12,208 nucleotides of DNA, from the NCBI GenBank assembly GCA_036939975.1, contig JALLPB010000915.1, positions 1-12,208 of the forward strand. Reading direction: 5' to 3'. The notes below the pieces were generated by a model that searched no databases, was not told the origin of the DNA, and saw only the letters and a list, made by a program, of their open reading frames with translations. Positions 1 to 7,529 of this stretch are shown one piece after another; position 1 is the first letter of the stretch; every line of letters starts with the position of its first letter. The DNA comes from Cyclostephanos tholiformis. Taxonomy: Eukaryota; Bacillariophyta; Thalassiosirophyceae; Thalassiosirales; Thalassiosiraceae. A program made the translations under genes and the position numbers.

Positions 1-54
1 CCATTGCCATTGCCATTGCCATTGCCATTGCCATTGCCATTGCCATTGCCATTG
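1..54. repeat. Hexanucleotide microsatellite (CCATTG)9
   Basis: Nine uninterrupted copies of CCATTG fill bases 1-54 and probably continue off the left edge. The tract has no CpG. On paper it could encode a dipeptide repeat, but nothing around it supports a gene, so I treat it as a microsatellite. Confidence 0.97.
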
Positions 55-101
55 CTGTAGCCATAATCATCACTGTAGCCATAATCATCACTGTAGCCAT
101 A
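55..101. repeat. 18-bp tandem repeat, about 2.6 copies
   Basis: The unit CTGTAGCCATAATCATCA occurs at 55-72 and 73-90, followed by a partial copy from 91 that diverges at about 101. It begins exactly where the hexamer array ends and contains the CCAT core of the hexamer, so the two tracts may have arisen by slippage from a common source. Confidence 0.93.
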
Positions 102-129
102 GCAATTGCCAACCATTAGCTGAGGGTCT

Positions 130-1209
130 ATCAAATGTCCATTCACAGCATATCAAGGTGCTAAAACACATTGCATATAGATAATATGGATGTGGGATGC
201 AGTCTATGGACTCAACCATACCCCCAATTTCCCAAAATCCATCCCCATCTTCAGAGGCGTATCTATGTAAGGGTGTTCAACATGCCCATCCACAGTACAT
301 CAAGGTACTAAAACACTTTGTATATAGATATTATGGATGTGGGATGCAGTCTATTGACTCAACCATACCCCCAAATTCCCAAAAATCCACACCCACCTTC
401 GGAGTAGTTTCTGTGTAAGGGTGTTCCCACATGCCCATCCACAGCTTATCAAGGTGCTAAACCACTTTGTATATATATACTATTGATATGGGATGCAGTC
501 TACGGGGCTTTGCTGCCTCAACCATGACTTTACAACATCACTTGGAGTTAGCCATACCCCTAATTTCCCAAAAATTCACTACCACCATCAGAAGCATATC
601 TATGTAAGTTTGTTCCCACATGTCCATCCACAGCTTATCAAGGTGCTAAACCAATTTGTATATATATATACTATTGATGTGGGATACAGTCTACAGGGAT
701 TTGCAGCCTCAACCATGACTTTACAACATCACTTGGACTCAGCAAAACCCCCAATTTTCCCCAAAATCCGTACCCACCTTCAGAGGCGTATCTGTGTAAG
801 GATGCACCCACATGCCCATCCACAGTATATCAAGGTGCTAAAACACCCAGCTTCAGGTTATAGAGTTCACAGCTACATTCATAAAAAAATAAATAGATAG
901 GAATTAGTATATGTGTAAGGGTGTTCCCACATGTCCATCCACAGCATAGCAAGGTGCTAAACCACTTTGTATATATATAATATGGATGTGGGATATAGTC
1001 TACGGGGCTTTGCAGCCTCAACCGTGACTTTACAACATCACTCCGACTCAACCATACCCCCAATTTCCCAAAATCCGCACCCACCTTCAGAGGCATATCT
1101 ATGTAAGAGGGTTCCCACATGCCCATCCACAGCTTATCAAGGTGCTAAAACACCCATCTTTAGATTATAGAGTTCACAGCTACATTCATAAAAAAATAAA
1201 TAGATAGGA
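130..1209. repeat. Modular tandem (satellite-like) array
   Basis: Seven copies of the anchor ATG(C/T)CCATCCACAG...CAAGGTGCTAAA start near 135, 282, 431, 620, 812, 931 and 1119. The spacings are 147, 149, 189, 192, 119 and 188. The ~190-bp units carry an extra ~41-bp module (GGGCTTTGCAGCCTC...ACAACATCACTT; about 504-545, 694-737 and 1003-1045) that the ~148-bp units lack. Copies 5 and 7 end in a different module (TATAGAGTTCACAGC...AAATAGATAGGA; about 845-902 and 1151-1209), which explains the 119-bp spacing. Each unit has a variable TA-rich stretch. Open frames inside the array follow the repeat period and are not convincing genes. Confidence 0.92.
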
Positions 1210-2354
1210 AGAGAGCATCTGCAAAAAGGAATGGAAATGATCTTCCACCATTTCACGTTGGTTGCAGCACATCAGCATTGTAGACCAAATGCATATCCCC
1301 CCCCCCAGTTCTTCAAACACTTAGAATGAAAATCAAATGCAGCAAACACTATACAATGTGCATTCCATCGTGCACAAAGACACTTCAGTCTGAGCATACA
1401 AATGCTGAACCCAAAACAAACAAACCAAGTACCTACCACTACCAACATAATTGTCACAAATCCATCATCACTCACAAACTTTCCAATTGGATGTCATGTT
1501 GTCATTGCACAGTCCCACCCAAAACATGCCAACACCACTGGCACAGTGACACAACACAACACAAAATTTGTCATGTTTGTCCCTGATGCTCCTCCCCACC
1601 ACTGCACCCAAAGCCCACAAAAAAGGCATACCAAAATTGCATTCCCCAATGCCAATGACAATGACAACCAAGCACAAATGCAAGGACAACAAGAAAGAGA
1701 CAATGCCACATATGACAAACTAGACAAGACAGCAAACATCCCAGTTGCCGATGGATTCGTCAGCTTTACTTGCACATTCCAATACCTTGGCTCCCTCATC
1801 AACTATGACAACCAATTACATCAGCCATTGCAGCAATGGGGGCACTATAAGAAATATGGCGAAACCCCCACCTCAATATTTACAACAAATATCTGCTCTT
1901 TTGAGCTATCCCAATGAATCTATTTCTCTGGGGTGCTGAAACATGGCCGCTCAGGAAAACAAAACTTGACCAACTCAATGTCTTCCTCCAGGAGGATTTG
2001 ATGACCCTTGTCAAAAGCCTCAAGAATGAGAAAGTACGTAACATGTTCTACTTGATCCCATGTATACAACACATGAGTGTGGCCAGGCAAGCAGACTTCA
2101 TTAGAAAGATGATTCGAGGTCCACCCGATTGCTCATCTTGCAATATGATCACCCCCTGCTGCAACAACAAGCAACATGTTGGTCAACTACAAATATCTGG
2201 TAAAAACTTCATTGTCAAGAACTTATACCTGTTATTCAAGGATATTGAAATGGTCTACATTGATCAATTTGGCTTGTTGCAAGACTGGATCTGTTGCAGC
2301 TAATCTTGAAGTTACGGCATATTCGAAACTAGCTCCCGCTAAAATATCAAATTT

Positions 2355-2414
2355 ATGTATATTTGAATATACATATGTATATTTGAATATACATATGTAT
2401 ATTTGAATATACAT
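2355..2414. repeat. Three perfect 20-bp tandem palindromic units
   Basis: The unit ATGTATATTTGAATATACAT occurs exactly at 2355-2374, 2375-2394 and 2395-2414. Each unit is a 9-bp-arm palindrome apart from its central TG, so the tract can fold as separate hairpins or as one larger structure. It lies near the left end of the 710-bp element. Confidence 0.96.
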
Positions 2415-2462
2415 GGTCATTTTGTGGCCAAATATCAAATATAGACCCCTTTCATCAGAAAA

Positions 2463-2946
2463 CCCATAAATTTGAAATTATGGGTGTCACAGCAAACCCG
2501 TAAATTTGAATTTACAGGCCATCTACATTCAAATTTATGGGCTGTGTCAACCATCTAATATCAAATATAGAGATATTTTTGCAATTTATCGCTGACATAT
2601 CGCCATATTCAATATTAGGGCTTATCTGTGTTTTCAAATATAGCGATATGTTGGCTATTTATGTCATATTTTATCGCCATATTTGATATTAGGGCTTATC
2701 TGTGTTTTCGAATATAGCAAAATGTCGGCTATTTACGTCATATTTTATCGCCATATTCAATATTATGGGCTGTTTTGCCATCTAATAACAAATGTGGAAA
2801 TGCTGGAACTTCGATATTAGATGCATTGAATTCAAAGTTACGGGCTGATCTAACTATGTCATATCGAATTTGAGCCATACAAAATGACCAAATTTCCCGT
2901 AAATTCAAATTTACGTTCGTGAATGAACCCGTATATTCAAATATAC
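2463..2946. repeat. Dispersed palindromes with TTTGAA or TTCAAA centres
   Basis: Short near-perfect palindromes recur, for example around 2463-2484 (ATAAATTTGAAATTAT), 2500-2515 (GTAAATTTGAATTTAC), 2898-2915 (CGTAAATTCAAATTTACG) and 2931-2946 (GTATATTCAAATATAC), with a half-similar copy at 2527-2541. Several are bounded by CCC or CCCG on the left and GG or GGG on the right. The arms pair fully in the last three, and only the central CA or TG breaks symmetry, as expected if the ancestral centre was TTCGAA. Confidence 0.85.
2602..2770. repeat. 74-bp direct tandem repeat, two full copies plus a partial
   Basis: The copies are 2602-2675 and 2676-2749, each starting GCCATATT and ending CATATTTTATC. 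A third start at 2750 diverges by about 2770, and a more diverged partial copy seems to lie upstream from about 2560. The two full copies differ at seven positions. Six of these fall in dinucleotides that are CG in one copy and TG or CA in the other, or CA in one and TG in the other. Confidence 0.93.
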
Positions 2947-3275
2947 AGAAGCGGTCTGGCCATAACTTCAAATATAAGGATATTCAATATTATCTTGTAC
3001 AGATCCACTAAGCCTTGGATGAAGTATACTGGAACCAACTTGTAAAACAACTCCTCCATCCAGAGACTCCCCCAACAGACCATCTGGAAGCATGGGGGCC
3101 ACTCCCATCCTGGCAAGATTGACAAGCTGCCAGTGGGCAACATCATGCTGATCACAAACAAGAGGAAGATGGAAGCGGTAACAAGGATGATGAGAACAAT
3201 GAAATGCCATGAAGGCAATGTCACCACACCCCCCCACCTCCATCGATTTTCTGCAGGTTTGTTTGTTCTGACTAA

Positions 3276-3599
3276 GGACAGAATCAAGACATCAATTATG
3301 TACCATCTTCTACAAAAAAATGGCACACTTTTGCATGATTTCCCTTTATGAATTTTTTCTACTGCCAGAATACTCAAAAAGCTTAATGCAAATTCTCCCC
3401 CCCCCCCCCACACACACACATAATCCACATATCTTCAAAAACTCTATCATCAAAACCAAACATCATCATCAATCATCATCACCCTGCAAGATCATAAACT
3501 TCATCCATGACAGCGGCAATGACTGGGAGAACTTTTGCACCAACACCACCCACCCATCAACCACCAAGAAAGCAGTAAAACCCCCATCACCACATTCGA
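3276..3599. other. Non-coding gap with poly-C and CA tracts
   Basis: I recognise no gene here. The gap holds a short A-run (about 3314-3320), a run of 13 C at 3397-3409, then an AC dinucleotide tract (3410-3420), and from about 3440 a CATCATCA-rich stretch. A weakly constrained open frame runs through it into the R2 relic, but its composition (His, Ser, Thr, Pro) follows the simple-sequence content. It may include the decayed N-terminal leader of the R2 copy; I cannot place that boundary. Confidence 0.6.
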
Positions 3600-4388
3600 T
3601 GATCTCGGAACACAAGACCACCAAGATCAATGACCAACTTGCTCCCAAACCCCTCCCCCCCCAAATCCCCATCACTTTGTCCTTTCTCCCATCCATCCAA
3701 CACAATGACATCTGGCAGATGCATAAAAAGGCTGAAGCATCCTTCTGGATGGCTGAAGAAATTGACCTCTTCACCAATGTGACAGATTGGGCTGGTTTAT
3801 CACTGACAGAACAGCACTTTATCTGTCACATCCTCTCCTTCTTTGCAGCATCCAATGGTATCATCAACAAAAACCTCTGCAACAACTTCACCACGGAGGT
3901 CACATTGGCAGAAGCTTGATGCTTCTATGGCTTCCAAATTGCCATCAAAAATATCCACAGTGAGATGTACTCGCTCCTCATCAACATGTACTTCAAGGAC
4001 CCGGCAAAGAAGATGCACCTCCTTTGTGCCATTGAGACCATCCCATACATCCAGAAAAAGCACAGTGGGCGCTCAAATGGTGTGACACCACTGCCACAAG
4101 CTTCGCTGAATGCATGATTGCATTCACCGCTGTTGAAGGGATATTCTTTTCTGGCTCTTTTTGCACTATCTTCTGGCTCAAAAATGTGACCAAATGCCAG
4201 GATTATGCTTCAGCAATGAATTGATAAGCCACAATGAACTACATCAAATTCTGTGAGGACCAAATCCTCCTCACTCTTGGATGTGATCGCTTTTCAAAGT
4301 CTTTGAAAAACATGTTGGTGAATACTCAATGTCAGGTGTTGGTGTTGATTGTGCCAACTAAACCTTTGCTATTGAGACTAGCTTTTGA
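3600..4388 (+). pseudogene. Ribonucleotide reductase small subunit (R2) pseudogene, intronless
   Basis: Functional R2 is the cytosolic diiron-tyrosyl-radical subunit of class Ia ribonucleotide reductase, which makes deoxynucleotides. Recognisable blocks in order are: NPHHFVLSPI (frame 1, 3664), QHNDIWQMHKKAEASFW...AEEIDL (frame 2, 3698), the FFAASNGIINKNL helix, [27 protein letters not shown] (frame 1), [23 protein letters not shown] (frame 3, 4194), NYIKFCEDQILLTLG (frame 1), FEKHVGEYSMSGV and the C-terminal TFAIETSF ending at TGA 4386-4388 (frame 3). Damage includes a 4-bp ATCC duplication near 3691-3698, a TGA at 3917, frameshifts near 4060, 4186 and 4292, a TAA at 4359, and two large deletions. 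One of these removes the RDEGLH iron-ligand segment. The Glu of the ENIHSEMY motif is Lys (3947-3949), while His and the radical Tyr (3968-3970) remain. The lack of introns suggests a retrocopy, but the parent gene is not visible. The 5' boundary is approximate. Confidence 0.92.
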
Positions 4389-5028
4389 TGAAGCACAAAA
4401 TGCATACAACAAAACTGTACAGATCAAAAGTCAAAAATTATATGTCTTGTTAAAAACACTAACCATCCCCCCCCTCCTCCTCACATGTGTTTTGATTTCA
4501 AGGCCTTACAAAAACAAAACAAAAACATGTGAAACTGAGCATGTACAAATATGCTAGGTTGGAAATGTCAGTGCCATGTTGGGGATACCTCCCCCCCAAG
4601 CTGACAGACATGGTGACATATCGGGCCATTATGTCGGCTATGTCATGAACCATGTCAATGATATGGACCTGTGTCGGCCACTCAAATGTTGTGTCGGTGT
4701 CATCCGACAGGTGACATGTTGGCACCATGTTGCCACCATATCTGCACCATGATGTAGTTTATCACACCCAAATATTGCTACTACAAGTCCATCAACAGGT
4801 GTCCCGAGTTGTTGTTAGCAGGTCCCTTGCAAGCTAACAACAACTCTGGACAGCTGTTACTGGATTCATAGTAGGCAACACATAGTAAATAAATCTAAAA
4901 CTGTACTGGTACACTTATGTATTGGTATGCCATAAATAATAATAGAGTTAACCAACTCATTACTATTTTGGGAAAAAGGCTAGTACCCCCTGAAAAACCC
5001 AAATCAAGAACAATTCCCCCTACAGCAA
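4389..5028. other. Non-coding interval with poly-C runs and CATGTT-rich patch
   Basis: I find no coding region. The interval contains C8 at 4467-4474 and C7 at 4591-4597. Between about 4560 and 4745 the words CATGTT, GTGTCGG and CACCATG recur, and a small TGTCGG/CCGACA hairpin sits at 4692-4709. The foldback described separately lies at 4775-4879. Bases 4880-5028 are AT-rich, then C-rich, and adjoin the 3' end of the hAT-like relic, so a transposon terminus could be hidden here. I could not identify a terminal inverted repeat. Confidence 0.6.
4775..4879. repeat. Long imperfect inverted repeat (foldback)
   Basis: The arm 4775-4819 pairs with 4833-4879 around a 13-base loop (4820-4832). The innermost 14 bp are perfect (GAGTTGTTGTTAGC with its complement), and the innermost 26 bp have two mismatches. 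Over 46 aligned columns I count 38 matches, seven mismatches and one gap. The structure resembles a small foldback element or a pre-miRNA-like hairpin. Nothing in the sequence shows that it is transcribed. Confidence 0.93.
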
Positions 5029-7443
5029 TCATCCCTCCCATATCACAATAATCCCATCACTTTGGGGAGTATCCCCTATCACTTCGCAAGCAACTTCTAG
5101 CAAGAATGCCTCATATTCATCATTGTTATCATCTGTGCCCTGTTCCAAAGAAACAGCAAGCACAAACCATCCATTACCCCTACCCCAACAAAACTCCATT
5201 TTCTTGTGACACACAGAAAATGTCTTCCCAGTATCTGCTCTACAAAAACAAGACCTCTATATTTTGTAAGCAGCCATGCCTCTGCAAACACAATCATTCT
5301 TCTTTCGAGCCTCTTGTTCCCAATCTTCTACATCTGCTTGAAAGATATGCTGGACAACTGGTTGCCTTAATGCAGCTGTATCTACCCCAAACTTTTCTAG
5401 TTCATCTCCAAATATTGCATCTCGTCCGGCTGCATCTATCTTCTCCATCTTTTGCATTGAATTCTTGCCTGCTTTATCTTTGATGAAATATATATAATAC
5501 TCCTTTTCTACAGTGAGTTGCCACTCAGATGTGACCTCTGCCCTGTCTTTATCTGCTTAACTCCACCCCAGCTTCTCTCTGCAGGCCCTATACCGCAAAG
5601 CTTTGATGTCACATGGCACGCCACAAATCCCAACACCGATGTGTAAGGAAGTGAATATTTTTCATGCCAGAGGTACAATCTCTCCTGAGCAACGACCTGA
5701 GTAGCCCAGTGACTGGGCTCATGATAAGGCCGGTCACAATTCTGAAATGCCTTGAACTCATTCTAGAACTGGTCAATAATCTCAACTGGAGTCATAGAAA
5801 AAACATCAGGGTTAGTGTTAGCACAAGGCATGACATGTAGGTAGTGAACTACATGCTCAATTGCATCTCTATACTCCCCCTTCATCCGTATAAGGACATC
5901 ATTCCAAACTTCATCAACTACTGACAATGCCCACCCTGCAATTGCATACTCATGTTCAATCCTTTTCCCCCTTCTATTCCAATACCAGAGTACCTGTTGG
6001 CCAAATGACATAATCGAATTATAGGGTGTGGTATCAGCAGTATTTCATCATAAGTGTCATTGTCATCGTCGGAATCAGGGTTGTCCTCTAAAACAACTTG
6101 CTCTTCCTCATTGCTATCATTGTCTACACCTAAAATATTATTCCTATCCTCCATTAAGTTATGATCACCTGATAGGTTGTCAAAAAGCTCATCATCATTC
6201 AATGATTCCATTGAATTTTCAATTGCGACTGTTGTCCTGTAAGAGAGAAAATATATTTTGTCCATTGATGGCTTGTTTGCGCCAAAGTAGCAAAGAGCTT
6301 TGAGTGCAGAAAAGACAGAACAAAGAAGAATGTATAAGCACTTCCAGAACTTAGCCTCCTTAATGTCATGTACTGCCATCCATGCACTCTTATTCAGTGG
6401 CAAAGATAGAAATTTTTGTTCGTGTATCGTTGCCTTCATTGGCTGCTCAAGACGAAGAAGACAAATCATGGTGTAGAACCATACTGCCATTCAAGTTCCT
6501 GCACCCCAGAGAAAACCAACCTTTTACCCCCATTTTCAAGAGAAAACTGAGCCATGAATTGTGCATAGATTGCATGATTTGCACCTGATCCAAACATGTT
6601 ATAAATTCTGAACATTTTGAGGATTAACAGCTGCTAGAAGACAAACAAAGGTGAGTTGTTTGTTTCATGCCAAATAGCAACAACTACAACACATACCTTA
6701 ATCGGTTTGATCTTTGCAATTGACAAGAAAAACAGAGACCCCACATGCTCCCCTCCATGGAAGCAAAATGAACAAGGATATTTGGCCATCAATAGCTCCC
6801 CTGCCTTTTGAATGTTTAAAGCCCCATCAAAGAAAAAAACATCAGTGAACTGGTTCTTGGGGTCAAACTCTGCCACCTTCTCCTCAAACAATGATGCCAC
6901 ATATACAGCATCCTTCTTCCTCCCTTCCTCCATATGTGAGGTACAATCTTGAATCGCAACAGTCACAGGAGGAACTATTATTGTTGTGCCATTGCCAAGG
7001 AAAGACAAACCAAAAGCACTTGCTTCCTTTAAGAGCTTTTCTTTGTTCTTCTTATAAATAGTTTCATAATTAAGGTCAAGTAATTCCCCCCCTATCTTCC
7101 TGTGACCAGGCAGAACAAAATCATCACCAACAAGGCAACACTAACACACAAGCCGGGCAAACCTTGGCGACTCAACAACAGCATCTGCAATATTCTCACT
7201 GGTGTTAGTCACAGCACAGGGGACCTGAAGTTGCCTACATTTTAGGGGTTTGCATATCTGGCACTTTCGGCACCTGACATCGCCAAAAGGGCAAGTGCAC
7301 CAGGAATGAGCAAAGTGAAAGATCTTTTCTCCTCTCACTTTGCATTTAACCCCAAGCATAGCCAACCCATTTAAGAGACCAGTAGCATCCCCCCCAATGT
7401 TCACTGGATGTAGTAAATTAATGCACCATGGGCCACCCCCCAC
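5029..7443 (-). pseudogene. hAT-like transposase pseudogene
   Basis: A DNA-transposon transposase would act in the nucleus on its own terminal repeats. Reading from 7443 downward, the N-terminal part has a Cys-rich, BED-like cluster (CTCPFGDVRCRKCQICK) ending in a stop at 7141-7143. The same frame then continues with GDDFVLPGHRKIGGELLD, SFLGNGTTIIV, QDCTSHMEEGRKKDA and FFFDGALNIQKAGELL, which I read as the RNase H-like core. A 63-bp intron interrupts at 6696-6634. Further blocks are KSAWMAVHDI...FWKCLYILL, PSMDKIYFLSYRTTVAIENS, an acidic linker, RIEHEYAIAGWALSVV, and the C-terminal dimerisation-like CGIGPAERSWGGVKQIKTG (about 5550-5605). The tail ends near VACEVIGDTPQ with a stop at about 5029. 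Stops occur at 6491-6493 and 5763-5765, with frameshifts near 6480, 6010, 5450 and 5215-5260. Family placement is from motif memory; a related lineage-specific transposase is possible. Confidence 0.72.
6634..6696 (-). other. Spliceosomal-type intron within the hAT-like gene
   Basis: On the minus strand the exon ends ...AAG, followed by GTATGT (6696-6691). The segment closes with a pyrimidine-rich TTTGTCTTCTAG whose last base is 6634. The length is 63 bp. It sits in phase 0: family-like sequence (AKIKPIK) stops at the donor and resumes after the acceptor as QLLILKMFRIYNMFGSG in the continuing frame. Read through, the intron gives nonspecific sequence and the in-frame TAG of its acceptor. Confidence 0.8.
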
Positions 7444-7529
7444 GCATGCCGTGAAGTGACTACAGGAGGTCGGCCCAATGCTTTGCTCTTAGGCCACTAA
7501 TCAATCCCCTTGGATGAGTTGTGCCACCA
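7444..7529. other. Junction between hAT-like and retroelement relics
   Basis: This short segment separates the divergent 5' ends of the minus-strand transposase relic and the plus-strand Gag-like relic. It is less CpG-poor than its flanks (GCATGCCGTG, GGTCGG). I see no terminal inverted repeat, LTR or target duplication in it, so both elements may have lost their 5' ends here. Confidence 0.5.

Larger units (their letters stand above)
2292..3001. mobile_element. 710-bp palindrome-rich non-autonomous element inserted in the LINE
   Basis: An AT-rich block interrupts the LINE ORF. It is flanked by GATC at 2288-2291 and 3002-3005. Its ends are imperfect inverted repeats: 2292-2310 against the complement of 2983-3001, 14 of 19 matching, both starting TGT. 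A subterminal inverted pair follows: TTGAAGTTACGGC (2306-2318) and the complement of 2959-2971, TTGAAGTTATGGC, differing at one CpG. Removing the block with one GATC rejoins ...DWI with a His codon, one stop, and then ALDEVYWNQL in frame. The interior has short palindromes and 74-bp and 20-bp tandem repeats. I see no convincing coding region, so it is probably MITE-like. I cannot assign a superfamily. Confidence 0.82.
1207..3275 (+). pseudogene. LINE-type reverse transcriptase ORF, C-terminal part, disrupted
   Basis: This is the part of a non-LTR retrotransposon ORF downstream of the RT catalytic core; the endonuclease and RT palm are absent. From left to right the family-like segments are: LQKGMEMIFHHF (1219-1254), TKC...PPPQFF around the C10 run (1297-1306), AANTIQCAFHRAQRHF (frame 1, 1339-1386), an IPVADGFVSFTCTFQYLGSL block (about 1738-1797), AAMGAL...LNIYNKYLLF then MNLFLWGAETWPLR (frame 3, from 1818), and NEKVRNMFYLIPC through FGLLQDWI (to 2291). 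After the 710-bp insertion the same frame resumes with LDEVYWNQL...WGPLPSW (3012-3113). Stops lie at 1327, 1848, 1902, 3009, 3120 and 3210. A frameshift with a small deletion falls near 1805-1818. An acidic, hydrophilic tail follows. The family match is from memory; the frame continuity is seen directly. Confidence 0.85.

Noticed and set aside
197..1170. Several overlapping open frames with repeated MQS..DSTIPP-like peptides
   Set aside because: They fall entirely in the tandem array, repeat with its period, and lose frame where unit lengths vary. No domain or start context supports a protein.
1326..1802. Minus-strand and alternate-frame open reading frames over the LINE fragment
   Set aside because: They overlap the frame 1 family-like sequence and contain no recognisable motif.
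2355..2946. Regular short palindromes resembling a CRISPR array
   Set aside because: Spacing is irregular or zero, there are no unique similar-length spacers, and the block is an insertion inside a LINE in a eukaryotic context.
2738..2971. 77-residue minus-strand open frame in the 710-bp element
   Set aside because: It runs through palindromes and AT-rich repeats, shows no motif, and is no longer than expected by chance here.
3397..3420. Poly-C and AC run as a retroposition tail or regulatory tract
   Set aside because: Similar C-runs occur elsewhere (1297, 4467, 4591) without linked features, so it is simple sequence of the genome.
4222..4242. Apparent E-x-x-H metal-ligand remnant (HNELH) in the R2 relic, frame 3
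   Set aside because: The same bases in frame 1 (NYIKFCEDQILL) match the later R2 helix better, so the RDEGLH segment is more likely deleted than shortened.
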